The position numbers and the translations under genes were made by a program. Positions 7,945-16,677 of a stretch of 47,013 nucleotides of DNA are shown here, in pieces. The notes beneath the pieces are model-generated. The model saw nothing but the letters and a program-made list of their open reading frames with translations. It was not told the DNA's origin and searched no databases. Source of the stretch: an uncultured Prevotellaceae bacterium (GTDB lineage: Bacteria; Bacteroidota; Bacteroidia; Bacteroidales; Bacteroidaceae); contig OMRP01000017.1 in NCBI GenBank assembly GCA_900313615.1, positions 1 to 47,013 on the forward strand, written 5' to 3'. Positions within the stretch are counted from its first letter, which is position 1. Each line of letters starts with the position of its first letter.

Positions 7945-8697
7945 ATGCAAAGATATTTCATCTACCTGAGTTTCAATGGCGCACGATACCACGGTTGGCA
8001 GATACAGCCCAATGGTATGTCGGTGCAGCAGAAACTGCAAGAGGCTTTGTCTACCATCCTGCGCACTGACACTGAGGTGACGGGGGCGGGGAGAACCGAT
8101 GCGGGCGTACATGCCGCCATGACGGTGGCTCATTTCGACGACAACAATGCGAATGTGGTGAAAATGGGAGGACCAAACCAACTCGCATACAAACTCAACA
8201 GGCTCCTGCCTTACGACATCGCCATACAGCGAATTGTGGAAGTGTCAGAAACGATGCATGCTCGTTTCTCGGCCACAGCGCGCACGTATTATTATTTCGT
8301 ACATACTAGAAAAGATCCTTTCCTGGGCGACCGCTCCTGTTTCATCCACTATGACCTTGATTTCGCGTTGATGAACGAGGCGGCTGCGATGCTGCTCGAA
8401 AATGATGATTTTGCGGCGTTCTGCAAAACGAAGACGGATGTAAAGACGACCATATGCCAAGTGACCAAAGCGCAATGGGAACAAATCGATGAACACCGAT
8501 GGCGATTCACCATCACCGCCAACAGATTCCTGCGTAATATGGTAAGAGCGGTGGTGGGAACACTCGTCGACGTGGGACGGGGTAGGGTGTCGCTGCAGCA
8601 GTTTGCCGACATCTTGGCTTCGCGACGGCGCACCGAGGCAGGTGAGAGTATGCCACCGCAGGCTCTTTTCCTACAGAAAATCGAATATCCTTTGTGA
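7945..8697 (+). CDS. truA: tRNA pseudouridine(38-40) synthase
   Basis: A 250-residue protein, normal for the family. It converts U38-U40 of the tRNA anticodon arm to pseudouridine in the cytoplasm. Seen: N-terminal YFIYLSFNGARYHGWQIQPNG, and the active-site motif GAGRTDAGVHA with catalytic Asp52; NRFLRNMVRAVVGTLVDVGRG is the conserved C-terminal segment. The ATG at 7945 was chosen over an upstream in-frame TTG that lies inside the -7 element. It stands alone, with a hairpin terminator downstream. Confidence 0.95.
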   Translation: MQRYFIYLSFNGARYHGWQIQPNGMSVQQKLQEALSTILRTDTEVTGAGRTDAGVHAAMTVAHFDDNNANVVKMGGPNQLAYKLNRLLPYDIAIQRIVEVSETMHARFSATARTYYYFVHTRKDPFLGDRSCFIHYDLDFALMNEAAAMLLENDDFAAFCKTKTDVKTTICQVTKAQWEQIDEHRWRFTITANRFLRNMVRAVVGTLVDVGRGRVSLQQFADILASRRRTEAGESMPPQALFLQKIEYPL

Positions 8698-8730
8698 GGT
8701 GGTGTGAAAAGAATGTACCATAATGAATAA

Positions 8731-8758
8731 GAGCGGTCTGTCAATTGGCAGATCGCTC
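8731..8758. terminator. Hairpin between convergent truA and the Arg/His-rich gene
   Basis: GAGCGGTCTG (8731-8740) pairs with CAGATCGCTC (8749-8758), ten pairs with one G-T, 8-nt loop. The T-tract is weak on both sides. It probably ends both convergent transcripts. Confidence 0.55.
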
Positions 8759-8805
8759 TCGTATAATTTAAAATGTCCCTCTTTTGATTATTTCCACCGA
8801 GGTGA

Positions 8806-9105
8806 TTATCTCCACCTACGGGCGGTTCCTCTTCTGGCGCGATGCCTAGGAGGGGCTGCGTGACGACGATAGCGTGGTGGAGGAGCGTGACGGCGATAAC
8901 GACGTGCAACTGGACGACGATAGCGCGGGGCAACATGTTTGCGGTAGTGTGTCGTGCGGTGGTGGCGGTAGTGTCGCGGAGCGCGATAGCGCTGCTGTAC
9001 GGCATGGCGGCGAGGTGCTTTCTTGCGTGGTCCCATGTCGGTCAAGGCGTTGGCCGCCAACACCATTACAAGCATGGCGACAATGGTCAAAAGGAATCTC
9101 TTCAT
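8806..9105 (-). CDS. Small secreted Arg/His/Tyr-rich basic protein
   Basis: A 99-residue protein. A clear signal peptide (MKRFLLTIVAMLVMVLAANA) is followed by about 75 residues of almost only Arg, His, Tyr, Pro and Ala, with degenerate repeats such as RYRRHAPP and RYRRHAAPP. No known domain. The gene has a full consensus promoter upstream, so it is likely real. It could be a nucleic-acid, polysaccharide or metal-binding peptide, or an antimicrobial peptide; nothing in the sequence decides. The composition is partly echoed in the antisense ORFs, which are dismissed as shadows. Confidence 0.65.
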   Translation of the reverse strand: MKRFLLTIVAMLVMVLAANALTDMGPRKKAPRRHAVQQRYRAPRHYRHHRTTHYRKHVAPRYRRPVARRYRRHAPPPRYRRHAAPPRHRARRGTARRWR

Positions 9106-9238
9106 AAATGTTCTTGGTTGGGCGCCTGTGGTTAATAGTGCGACGTACTGCTGACGGAACCCTTTAAATCAATAGTGTCGCTATTTAAGGTCTCTGTTAT
9201 TAAAAAGTAGTGAATATCTATGGTTTGCTTCTTTTCTG

Positions 9239-9270
9239 CAAAGATAATAAAATAATTACAATAATCAAAA
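9239..9270 (-). promoter_or_regulatory. Promoter for the Arg/His-rich gene
   Basis: On the minus strand TTTTG (9266-9270), 19 nt, TATCTTTG (9239-9246). The leader to the ATG is about 130 nt, which leaves room for 5'-UTR regulation. Confidence 0.7.
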
Positions 9271-9371
9271 TATAATGGTGGAAAAAACATCAAATTGTCA
9301 AAAAAAAAGCATATGGATTTCCTTATTTCTACCTTATTAACCAAAAACGTGTTTCTTTGAAGGGCGTTTCT

Positions 9372-9401
9372 TTGATAATTGATTTTTTTTTCCTACTTTT
9401 G
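9372..9401 (+). promoter_or_regulatory. Promoter for dapA
   Basis: TTG (9372-9374), 19 nt, TACTTTTG (9394-9401), 54 nt before the dapA start. Confidence 0.75.
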
Positions 9402-9455
9402 CACCAAATTGAAAAGGAAGAGTAAAAAAGTCAAGATAACAAGATAATCCCACTC

Positions 9456-10343
9456 ATGGTACAAAATATTTTTAAAGGACTGGGCATCGCTCTTATTACA
9501 CCGTTCACTCAAGATGGAGCGGTGGATTATGAAGCGCTCACTCGATTGGTTGACTATCAACTGTCTAACGGGGCCGATTTCCTATGCATCCTGGCAACGA
9601 CAGGAGAGACACCATGCCTCAATAAAGAGGAAAAGCAAACCATCAAGGAACTGATCGTCAAACGTGCTGGCGGAAGGGTGCCCATCCTCATGGGATTTGG
9701 GGGAAACAACACGGCGGCGGTGGTCGACGAACTGAAAAACGCTGACCTGGCGGGAATAGACGGAATATTATCTGTATGCCCCTTCTACAACAAACCGTCA
9801 CAAGAGGGATTGTACCAACACTTCAAAACCATTGCTGCGGCGACGGAACTGCCGGTGGTGCTTTACAACGTGCCGGGAAGGACGGGCATCAACATGAAGG
9901 CGGAAACGACGGTACGACTGGCGCGCGACTGCCAAAACATCGTGGCCATCAAAGAGGCAAGTGGCAATCTTGAACAGGTGGACGAAATCATCAAGAACAA
10001 ACCTGACGACTTTGATGTCATCTCGGGCGATGATGCGCTCACTTACCCCATGGTGGCTTGTGGCGCGGTGGGTGTCATATCGGTCATTGGCAACGCACTG
10101 CCTAAAGAATTCTCACGAATGATACGCTTGGAATTCAACAACGAATTCGCGGCGGCAAGAAAAATCCACTATAAGTTCATCGACCTTTACAGCCTGCTTT
10201 TCGTTGACGGCAACCCGGCGGGTGTCAAGGCGTTACTACATGAGATGGGATTCATCGAGAATGTGCTCCGGCTGCCTCTCGTTCCAACGCGCGTAACCAC
10301 ACTGCGGCGCATGAGCGAAATACTCAAGGAACTGAAACTGTAA
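9456..10343 (+). CDS. dapA: 4-hydroxy-tetrahydrodipicolinate synthase
   Basis: A 295-residue protein of normal length. It condenses pyruvate with aspartate semialdehyde, the first committed step to diaminopimelate and lysine. It is a TIM barrel with a Schiff-base Lys. Seen: GLGIALITPF start, ATTGETPCL (Thr48-Thr49, proton relay), VVLYNVPGRTG (catalytic Tyr) and IVAIKEASG (Schiff-base Lys). Its own promoter lies upstream. The AraC gene follows after 44 nt of pyrimidine-rich spacer. Confidence 0.96.
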   Translation: MVQNIFKGLGIALITPFTQDGAVDYEALTRLVDYQLSNGADFLCILATTGETPCLNKEEKQTIKELIVKRAGGRVPILMGFGGNNTAAVVDELKNADLAGIDGILSVCPFYNKPSQEGLYQHFKTIAAATELPVVLYNVPGRTGINMKAETTVRLARDCQNIVAIKEASGNLEQVDEIIKNKPDDFDVISGDDALTYPMVACGAVGVISVIGNALPKEFSRMIRLEFNNEFAAARKIHYKFIDLYSLLFVDGNPAGVKALLHEMGFIENVLRLPLVPTRVTTLRRMSEILKELKL

Positions 10344-10387
10344 TCTTCATTCCTCCACTCCTTCACTCCTTCACTATTAAAACTCCT

Positions 10388-11272
10388 ATGGACGAGAAAA
10401 AAATCATCCACGAAATATCACCCCTCAACGGAAAGGATGTGCTCTATATCGCCGACAGACGGAAAAAAGAGTTCACATACCCTATTCATAACCATGTGGT
10501 GCAGGAACTGAATTTCGTGGAACATGCTAAAGGAGTGAAGCGTATCGTCGGCGACAGTGCCGAGGTGATTGATGAATACGACCTCGTGCTCATCACCAGT
10601 CCCGACCTGGAGCATGTATGGGAACAGAATGAATGTAGAAACGAGGACATCAGGGAAATAACCATACAATTCGACTTTGATATGGGGGAGGATGGGTTCT
10701 TCGGACGAAATCCTTTCTTTAGCATCCGTAAGATGATGAACGAGGCAAGGAAGGGGCTGGTCTTTCCTCTCGAGGCTATCATGAGGGTGTATCCGCTGCT
10801 CGATTCACTGAGCTCCATCGACGATGGGTTCTATGCTGTTCAACAGTTCATGACCATCCTCTACGAATTGTCGAAATGTCACGGGACACGTACATTGGCA
10901 TCGTCGAGCTTTGCCAAAATCGCGGTAGAAGATGACAGCCGACGTATTCTGAAAGTGAAAAACCATATTTCGCTAAACTACAAGTATGAACTGCGACTGG
11001 CAGCGCTTGCTGATATTGCGGGCATGAGTCCCAGTGCGTTCAGCAGATTCTTTAAACTGCATACGGGAAGAAACTTGTCGGAATACATCATCGACATTCG
11101 TCTGGGATATGCTTCTAGAATGCTTGTCGACACGGCACGGTCCATATCGGAAATAGCCTTCGAATGCGGTTTCAACAACCTCAGCAATTTCAACCGCATT
11201 TTTAAAAAGAAAAAGAAATGCTCTCCATCTGAATTCCGCGAAAACTACCACAAAAAGCGCGTTATCGTGTAA
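10388..11272 (+). CDS. AraC-family transcriptional regulator
   Basis: A 294-residue protein. The N-terminal half resembles a cupin-type sensing domain (HNHVVQELNFVEHAKGVKRIVG, then an ITSPDLEHVW segment). The C-terminal 100 residues hold two helix-turn-helix motifs: LAALADIAGMSPSAFSRFFK and ISEIAFECGFNNLSNFNRIF followed by KKKKKCSPSEFRE, the hallmark of the family. AraC proteins usually respond to a small metabolite and act on nearby genes; no ligand can be read from the sequence. It may be read through from dapA, as no separate promoter is seen. Confidence 0.93.
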   Translation: MDEKKIIHEISPLNGKDVLYIADRRKKEFTYPIHNHVVQELNFVEHAKGVKRIVGDSAEVIDEYDLVLITSPDLEHVWEQNECRNEDIREITIQFDFDMGEDGFFGRNPFFSIRKMMNEARKGLVFPLEAIMRVYPLLDSLSSIDDGFYAVQQFMTILYELSKCHGTRTLASSSFAKIAVEDDSRRILKVKNHISLNYKYELRLAALADIAGMSPSAFSRFFKLHTGRNLSEYIIDIRLGYASRMLVDTARSISEIAFECGFNNLSNFNRIFKKKKKCSPSEFRENYHKKRVIV

Positions 11273-11306
11273 TTCGTCACTCATCACTCATCACTCGTCC
11301 CTCTTT

Positions 11307-12008
11307 ATGTACAACACCCCGCTCATCCTCGAATTCCTCAGCCAGGTGGCACGCAACAATAACCGTGCGTGGTTCAATGACAACAAAGCCCTCTACCTCA
11401 AGGCAAAGAAGGAGTTTGAGCGTATGGTGGCTGATGCCATCGTTCGATTGGCGCAGTTCGACAGTTCCATCGCCCACATTAAGGTGAGTGATGCCACATA
11501 CCGCTTCTACCGCGATACACGTTTTTCACCGGACAAGTCGCCTTACAAACGACATCTTGGAGCGTATGTCGCCGCGCATGGGAAGAAGGCACTGCACGGG
11601 GGCTATTACATCCATCTTGAACCAGGACATTGCATGTTGGCTACAGGTAGCTACTGGCTTCCGACGAATATCCTCACTGCCACGCGAAATGAGATAATGG
11701 TCAACCGTGAACGGTGGAATGAATGTGTGAAAAACACGGCTTTCCTCGACACCTTCGGCTTGCCGGGGGAACATTCCTTCGAAGATGAAAAGGGTTTCGG
11801 ACTGTCGATGTTGAAAACGGCTCCGGCAGGATTCCCGCGGAATGATGAACACATACAATACCTACGTATGAAGGACTATTGTGCGTGGACCACCATACCC
11901 GATGATTTCTTCACCCAAAACGACTGTTTCGACCGCATGGCAAATGTGTTCACCATCGCCAAACCGATGATGGACTTCATCAACGCAGTCATTGATGACT
12001 ATGAATGA
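11307..12008 (+). CDS. DUF2461 family protein
   Basis: A 233-residue protein of the DUF2461 (TIGR02453) family, whose function is unknown. Family segments seen: NNRAWFNDNKALYLKAKKEFE, YRFYRDTRFSPDKSPYKRHLGA and GGYYIHLEPGHCMLATGSYWLP. It is cytoplasmic and has no signal peptide. It starts 34 nt after the AraC gene and its stop lies 5 nt from the convergent acyl-CoA synthetase stop. Confidence 0.88.
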   Translation: MYNTPLILEFLSQVARNNNRAWFNDNKALYLKAKKEFERMVADAIVRLAQFDSSIAHIKVSDATYRFYRDTRFSPDKSPYKRHLGAYVAAHGKKALHGGYYIHLEPGHCMLATGSYWLPTNILTATRNEIMVNRERWNECVKNTAFLDTFGLPGEHSFEDEKGFGLSMLKTAPAGFPRNDEHIQYLRMKDYCAWTTIPDDFFTQNDCFDRMANVFTIAKPMMDFINAVIDDYE

Positions 12009-12013
12009 AAACT

Positions 12014-14077
12014 TTAACTTTTCTCAATAAGTATCCTCGCATCCACGGCCACCACATTGTCTTTGTCGGCCAATAGCGGATTGATGTCCATTTCCTTGAT
12101 TTCCGTAGCAAAGCGCAACAGGGTACTCAACCTGACGATAATTTCGGCATAGCGCTTCTCGTTGATGCCTACCTGGCCACGTGTGCCTTTGAGAATCTTG
12201 TAACCGCGTAATGAACGAATCATCGAATAGGCCTCGTCATAGGAGAGGGGAGCGAGACCGCTCGACACGTCTTTCAACACTTCAACGAAAATGCCGCCAA
12301 GACCGCAAAGCACCACATGGCCAAACCGTGGTTCATACTTGGCGCCGATAAACAACTCGGTGCCGCTAATCATTTTCTGAACCATAACAGCCGTGGCATC
12401 CTTAATCTTCATCATACGGTCGAACTCCAAAGCGAGGTGTTCCTTCGAGCGGATGTTCAATGCCACGCCACCAACATCACTCTTGTGGACGGGACCGACC
12501 ACCTTGGCGACAACGGGATAACCCACTTTCTCGGCAAAGTCTATGAGTACGCTCTTGTCAGCACTCACCAACTCAGGCACCATGGGGATGCCGGCACAGG
12601 AGAGAAGATCGTGGACGAGTTCGGGAGAGATATATCCATTGCCTTTGATGCCACTGATAATCTCACGTATACGGGGAACATCAACGCCAAATAACTCTAT
12701 TTCGGGCGGAGCAGGAGCGGGGGTTCGCATAATCTGGGTGAGGGCGGTGGCAAGCGTTACCTCGTCGCTGAAGTTCACATGACCTTTCTTAAGGAATTCT
12801 TCCACCTCGGGACCAGCAGTGTGCAGTGAGGGGAGAATGGGGAACACGGGTTTCTTGCACTCCAAAATCTTCTTGTGCAATACGTCGTAGGTCTCATACA
12901 GCTGCACCAAACCAGGAGTGCCAAAAATGACCATGATGGCATCGATATCGGTAAAGACATTTTCGCAGTAATCAATGGCTACACCCAACTGCTCGGGAGT
13001 GCCGGTAGCGAGAATATCAATGGGGTTGGCAACGGAGGCACCGGCAAAGAGTTTGCTCTTCAACTCCTCGGCCTTGGGACCGCTGATGGGGGGGACCTGC
13101 AATCCGCCTTTCGAAAGGGCATCGGTGAGCATCACACCGGGACCGCCGGCGTGGGTCACAATGGCAAAGTTTTTGCCGGTCAATGGGGGAAGGGTAAAAA
13201 TACAACCTACGGTGGTCAACTCTTCACGGGAGAAACACCTTACGATGCCGGCCTTACGGAACAGAGCTTCGACGGCGGAGTCGCTCGAAGCGATGGCGCC
13301 GGTGTGCGACGAGGCGGCACGACTACCGCTCTCTGAACTGCCTGCCTTGATGGCGGCGATGCGACAGCCTTTGCGGATAAGCGAGGCGGCATGAAAGAGC
13401 AATTTGTCAGGGTTGGAGATGTTCTCGATATACAACAACTTCACCTTCGAATCGGTGTCGGGATTGAAATGTTCATCCATATACTGGAGCACGTCCTCGA
13501 TGCCTATCTGCTTGCCGTTGCCAATGCTCCATACGGAACGGAACTGCAAACCTTTGATAACGGCACTTTCCAAGATGAAAACGGCGGTGGCACCAGAGCC
13601 GCTGATGAAGTCCACACCTTTGGGGTTCAACTGGGGTATGGGCTTGGTGAATACGCTGTGGTGCCACTCGGTCAACAGACCGATACAGTTGGGACCAATC
13701 AAGGAGGCGCCGTAACGTTCGCATGTGTCGAGGATGCGCTGTTCCAAGGCGGCACCGGCCTTCGTCTCCTCACCAAAACCGGCGGAGATGATAATGAAGG
13801 CTCTCACCTCTTTCTCCGAGGCCAACAACTCCACGTAGTCGGGACAGTATTTGGCGGCAACCACCAAAATGGCCAGCTCAGTGGGGGGTATCTCCTTGGC
13901 GTCGTGGAATACTTTTATGCCCTGCACCTCGTCTTCCTTGGGATTGACAATGCGTAGCGTTCCTTTGTAACCACCTTGAATAAGATTGCGAACCACGGCT
14001 CCACCGGGTTTGTGAACATTGTTGGAACCGCCGATGACCACGATGCTCTCGGGTCGAAGAAGTTGTCTGTTAATCAT
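12014..14077 (-). CDS. Fused ADP-forming acyl-CoA synthetase (acetate-CoA ligase type)
   Basis: A 687-residue protein with the alpha and beta parts in one chain. It converts acyl-CoA, ADP and phosphate to the acid, ATP and CoA, giving substrate-level ATP in fermenters. Seen: an N-terminal CoA-binding Rossmann part (SIVVIGGSNNVHKPGGAVVRN), succinyl-CoA-ligase-like middle with the likely phospho-His segment ASSHTGAIAS (near residue 257), and a C-terminal ATP-grasp domain (VGYPVVAKVVGPVHKSDVGG and ATAVMVQKMISGTELFIGAK). Two tandem consensus promoters lie upstream. The exact acyl substrate (acetyl, or branched or aryl) cannot be told. Confidence 0.92.
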   Translation of the reverse strand: MINRQLLRPESIVVIGGSNNVHKPGGAVVRNLIQGGYKGTLRIVNPKEDEVQGIKVFHDAKEIPPTELAILVVAAKYCPDYVELLASEKEVRAFIIISAGFGEETKAGAALEQRILDTCERYGASLIGPNCIGLLTEWHHSVFTKPIPQLNPKGVDFISGSGATAVFILESAVIKGLQFRSVWSIGNGKQIGIEDVLQYMDEHFNPDTDSKVKLLYIENISNPDKLLFHAASLIRKGCRIAAIKAGSSESGSRAASSHTGAIASSDSAVEALFRKAGIVRCFSREELTTVGCIFTLPPLTGKNFAIVTHAGGPGVMLTDALSKGGLQVPPISGPKAEELKSKLFAGASVANPIDILATGTPEQLGVAIDYCENVFTDIDAIMVIFGTPGLVQLYETYDVLHKKILECKKPVFPILPSLHTAGPEVEEFLKKGHVNFSDEVTLATALTQIMRTPAPAPPEIELFGVDVPRIREIISGIKGNGYISPELVHDLLSCAGIPMVPELVSADKSVLIDFAEKVGYPVVAKVVGPVHKSDVGGVALNIRSKEHLALEFDRMMKIKDATAVMVQKMISGTELFIGAKYEPRFGHVVLCGLGGIFVEVLKDVSSGLAPLSYDEAYSMIRSLRGYKILKGTRGQVGINEKRYAEIIVRLSTLLRFATEIKEMDINPLLADKDNVVAVDARILIEKS

Positions 14078-14105
14078 AGACTATTAGGTTTAAGATTGTT
14101 CTTTG

Positions 14106-14137
14106 CAAAGATAGTGCAAGGCGAGTGAAAAACCAAA
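14106..14137 (-). promoter_or_regulatory. Proximal promoter of the acyl-CoA synthetase gene
   Basis: Minus strand: TTTG with TTG at 14134-14136, 20 nt, TATCTTTG (14106-14113), 28 nt before the start codon. Confidence 0.75.
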
Positions 14138-14174
14138 TTTATTTGAGCTTTTCCGAGCCGCCGCCTATCTTATG

Positions 14175-14205
14175 CAAAGATAGTTCTTATTTTTCTTATG
14201 GCCAA
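14175..14205 (-). promoter_or_regulatory. Distal promoter of the acyl-CoA synthetase gene
   Basis: Minus strand: TTG (14203-14205), 20 nt, TATCTTTG (14175-14182). This is the same spacing and -7 sequence as the proximal promoter 69 bp away: a tandem arrangement. Confidence 0.65.
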
Positions 14206-14309
14206 AAAACGTTGCGTTTATTTTGGAAAAGCATTTCTTACATTTCGTCGCCCATTACCCATCCCTCGTCGCTCATCCCTCCTCCCTCAACTCCACATCC
14301 CTAAAACAA

Positions 14310-14335
14310 AAGGGCGCCCGTTTCCAGGCACCCTT
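14310..14335 (-). terminator. Terminator of the 204-residue lipoprotein gene
   Basis: Minus strand AAGGGTGCC/GGCGCCCTT stem (one G-T pair, 8-nt loop) followed by TTGTTTTA. Confidence 0.75.
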
Positions 14336-14359
14336 ATTGGTTAAATAGTTGATTCAGTC

Positions 14360-14974
14360 TTATTTGAGCTTGAGCGACTCGTAGATGTGGTTGATTACTT
14401 CGTCGGTGAACTTCTCTTTGCCAGAGTCGTTGTATTCAATCTCAATGCCTACACACTTTTTCTTCTCGGGATAGTAAATGTACTTGATGGCACGGTAGCT
14501 GGTGCTGTACTCACTCTTCTCTTCCATCCACAGTGTCCACTCGTTGTCTTTCAGCTCGTCTTTCTTGAAGGTGGCGTCTTTGTTGGTCGTTTTCCAATCC
14601 TCGTACTCTTTCTTGACAACATCGGCAGTGAGGTCGTCCCTATCCTTAAAGTAGACAGAAATCTGATTGTTCAGAGTGTTGTCTTTCTCCATGGTGTATT
14701 GAAGAAGCCCTTCCTCACCGTCTTTCTCATCAAGAATCTTATTCTTATATTTGAACATACCATTGGGAATGTCAATGGTGTAACCTTTCTTGTTGTCGTA
14801 GGTCAAATAACCGTTCTCACCTGCGGTAGCCTCACTGGCTTCAGATGCGCCTTCAGCCTGTTCTGTAGCTTCGCCTCCAGCTTCAGTAGTTTCGGCTTGA
14901 TCTTTCTTACTGCCGCAAGATACGGTCACCATGGCAGCACAGGCCACCATCATCATCATGAATGATTTCTTCAT
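14360..14974 (-). CDS. Lipoprotein of unknown function
   Basis: A 204-residue protein with a lipoprotein signal peptide (hydrophobic stretch, then TVSCGSKKD, lipobox Cys about residue 20). A low-complexity Glu/Ala/Gly/Thr linker (about 25-55) is followed by a charged beta-rich domain starting at YLTYDNKKGYTIDIPNGMF. It is not recognised as a named family, but resembles small Bacteroidales lipoproteins in which a PsbP/DUF-like beta domain follows a linker. Flanked by its own promoter and terminator, so it is monocistronic. Confidence 0.8.
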   Translation of the reverse strand: MKKSFMMMMVACAAMVTVSCGSKKDQAETTEAGGEATEQAEGASEASEATAGENGYLTYDNKKGYTIDIPNGMFKYKNKILDEKDGEEGLLQYTMEKDNTLNNQISVYFKDRDDLTADVVKKEYEDWKTTNKDATFKKDELKDNEWTLWMEEKSEYSTSYRAIKYIYYPEKKKCVGIEIEYNDSGKEKFTDEVINHIYESLKLK

Positions 14975-15041
14975 AGCTTTTTCGTTTTTTCTTTGGTTAA
15001 TAATAATTATAATATATGCACCATTGGCGCATTTTCTTTTG

Positions 15042-15074
15042 CAAAGGTAGTTGATAATCCAATGATAATATCAA
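15042..15074 (-). promoter_or_regulatory. Promoter of the 204-residue lipoprotein gene
   Basis: Minus strand TACCTTTG (15042-15049) with a TTG at 15072-15074, spacing 22 nt. Confidence 0.6.
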
Positions 15075-15217
15075 TAAACAATTATAAAAATGTATATTTT
15101 TTATTTTTTTAACCCAATTCCCCTCATAACTCGTCCCTCACCATTCCCCCTTCTTTTTAGTTTTTTACCTTTTTACTTTCTTCCTTTTAATGGAATAGCC
15201 TTTTTATCTTTCAAAAA

Positions 15218-15249
15218 TTTGTCAATATCAAAAAAACCAATTACTTTTG
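15218..15249 (+). promoter_or_regulatory. Promoter of the polysaccharide export gene
   Basis: TTTG (15218-15221), 20 nt, TACTTTTG (15242-15249), 26 nt before the ATG at 15276. This decides the start: upstream in-frame starts lie before the promoter. Confidence 0.75.
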
Positions 15250-15275
15250 CAAAAAAATTAATAATAAGGCTTAAA

Positions 15276-16076
15276 ATGAAGAAATTTATCCTTCCAATCA
15301 TAGCCATGGCTATGATTTTGCTGGCGGGCAGTTGTACCACGAGCAAGCAGATACCGTATTTCCAAAATGCCGACTCCATCAGCTTTGCGGCATCTAAAGG
15401 TTTGTATGACGCACGTATCATGCCGAAAGATATGTTGCACATCACCGTGCATACCACGAATCCCACGGTTTCCGCGCCTTTCAACCTGACAGTTTCTCGT
15501 CATCTTGGTTCAGAGGGGTCGATATCAACGACAGGAGGTTCGCTGCAGGGATACCTCGTCGACAACAATGGTGATATCAACTTCCCTGTGGTAGGAAAAA
15601 TTCATGTGCAGGGTCTTACGAAAACGGAATGCCAGGATCTTATTGAGTCAAAGGTTTCTCCGTATTTTGCCAAGTCGGAAAAACCCGTGGTTACCGTTAC
15701 CATGTCAAGTTACCGTATCACTGTCATCGGTGAAGTGGGAAGCCCGAGAGTCATTCCTGTGACAACAGAGAAGATGTCCATCGTAGAGGCATTGGCTAGC
15801 GCAGGCGACCTCTCCATCTATGGTAAACGTGAAAATGTGATGCTTATCCGTGAGGATGCTACCGGACAGAAATCGGTACATCGTCTGAACCTCACTGATG
15901 CCAACATCATCAATTCACCGTATTATTACCTACAACAAAACGATATTCTCTATATCGAGCCCAACAGCGTGAAGGCTAAGAACTCTGGTATTGGTTCTTC
16001 CACCACCATTTGGTTCTCCTTCATCGGCATCGTCACTTCCGTGGCCTCACTGCTGGTGAACATCCTCAGAAACTAA
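15276..16076 (+). CDS. Polysaccharide export lipoprotein (Wza/SLBB type)
   Basis: A 266-residue protein. Signal peptide with lipobox (ILLAGSCTTSKQ, Cys near residue 20). A Poly_export domain is visible (MPKDMLHITVHTTNP, DNNGDINFPVVGKIHVQGLT, then a VTVTMSSYRITVIGEVGSP strand starting an SLBB domain, IYGKRENVMLIRED, YLQQNDILYIEPN), and a C-terminal hydrophobic helix (IWFSFIGIVTSVASLLVNIL). Such proteins form outer-membrane channels for capsule or exopolysaccharide. It stands alone here, without the Wzc kinase or glycosyltransferases that usually follow, and is ended by a strong terminator. Confidence 0.92.
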   Translation: MKKFILPIIAMAMILLAGSCTTSKQIPYFQNADSISFAASKGLYDARIMPKDMLHITVHTTNPTVSAPFNLTVSRHLGSEGSISTTGGSLQGYLVDNNGDINFPVVGKIHVQGLTKTECQDLIESKVSPYFAKSEKPVVTVTMSSYRITVIGEVGSPRVIPVTTEKMSIVEALASAGDLSIYGKRENVMLIREDATGQKSVHRLNLTDANIINSPYYYLQQNDILYIEPNSVKAKNSGIGSSTTIWFSFIGIVTSVASLLVNILRN

Positions 16077-16104
16077 TACAAAGGTCTTGGTCCTGAAACC
16101 ATAA

Positions 16105-16144
16105 GCATCGGGTCTTCCATCAAGGAAGGCCCGATGCTTTTTTG
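16105..16144 (+). terminator. Intrinsic terminator after the polysaccharide export gene
   Basis: A 14-bp stem (16105-16118 with 16124-16137, one G-T pair), 5-nt loop and a T7 run. Confidence 0.9.
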
Positions 16145-16261
16145 TTGAGTTTGGTGCCGTGTCACGGTTCCTTTCGTTCTTCTAACTCCGTCAAGTTCTT
16201 TCTTACGCTTTCTTCTACCTCCTTCTACATATATCCAACACCTCTCCTTTGAGTATCTACG

Positions 16262-16279
16262 CCCTCCCCTTGGGGAGGG
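16262..16279. repeat. GC-rich palindrome, intergenic
   Basis: CCCTCCCCT/TGGGGAGGG-type perfect palindrome (9-bp arms), followed by G-rich sequence (AGGGGTGGGGG). It belongs with the similar palindromes at 19702, 25320 and 25392. The rest of 16145-16337 holds no gene. Confidence 0.7.
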
Positions 16280-16337
16280 AAGGGGTGGGGGCTTAGGGAA
16301 GGGCTAAGGGCTTCGGATGGGGGCTTATAACAAATAA

Positions 16338-16361
16338 ACCGCGGAACTATCGTCCCGCGGT
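16338..16361 (-). terminator. Terminator of the Ala/Asp/Ser-rich lipoprotein gene
   Basis: Minus strand ACCGCGG/CCGCGGT stem with a 10-nt loop, followed by TTATTTG. Confidence 0.65.
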
Positions 16362-16387
16362 CATTTCTCTCATTTACTGTTCGTAAA

Positions 16388-16624
16388 TTACTTCTTAGCA
16401 GCGCTATCAACAACAGCAGCGGCAGCTTTGGCGGTGCTGTCAACAACAGCAGCAGCGCTATCAGCAACAGCAGCAACAGTGCTGTCAGCGGCAGCAGCAA
16501 CAGAGTCAACAACAGCAGCAGCGCTATCAGCGGCAGCCTCAACAGCCTCGCCAGCTTTCTTCTGATCGCAAGAAGCGAAAGAGATAGCAGCCATAGCTAC
16601 GAACATAAATACCAATTTTTTCAT
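16388..16624 (-). CDS. Small Ala-rich lipoprotein
   Basis: A 78-residue protein. Lipoprotein signal with Cys in SFASCDQKK (near residue 19), then about 55 residues of degenerate repeats built on ADSAAAVVDS. The regular Ala/Val spacing suggests a long amphipathic helix, like small outer-membrane lipoproteins of other bacteria. Own promoter and terminator. The matching repeat in DNA (GCAGCA/CAACAG runs) makes it prone to length change. Function unknown. Confidence 0.75.
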   Translation of the reverse strand: MKKLVFMFVAMAAISFASCDQKKAGEAVEAAADSAAAVVDSVAAAADSTVAAVADSAAAVVDSTAKAAAAVVDSAAKK

Positions 16625-16677
16625 TTTTCTTTGCTTTTTAAATTCTGTAAAACAATCAGTTGTTTATTAAAACGCTG

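Noticed and set aside
12317-13957. Several plus-strand ORFs opposite the acyl-CoA synthetase gene
   Set aside because: Antisense shadows of a well-supported minus-strand gene, with no own promoter or domain.
15090-15275. Longer N-terminus for the polysaccharide export protein
   Set aside because: The added stretch overlaps the promoter and would put a long hydrophobic leader before a complete lipoprotein signal.
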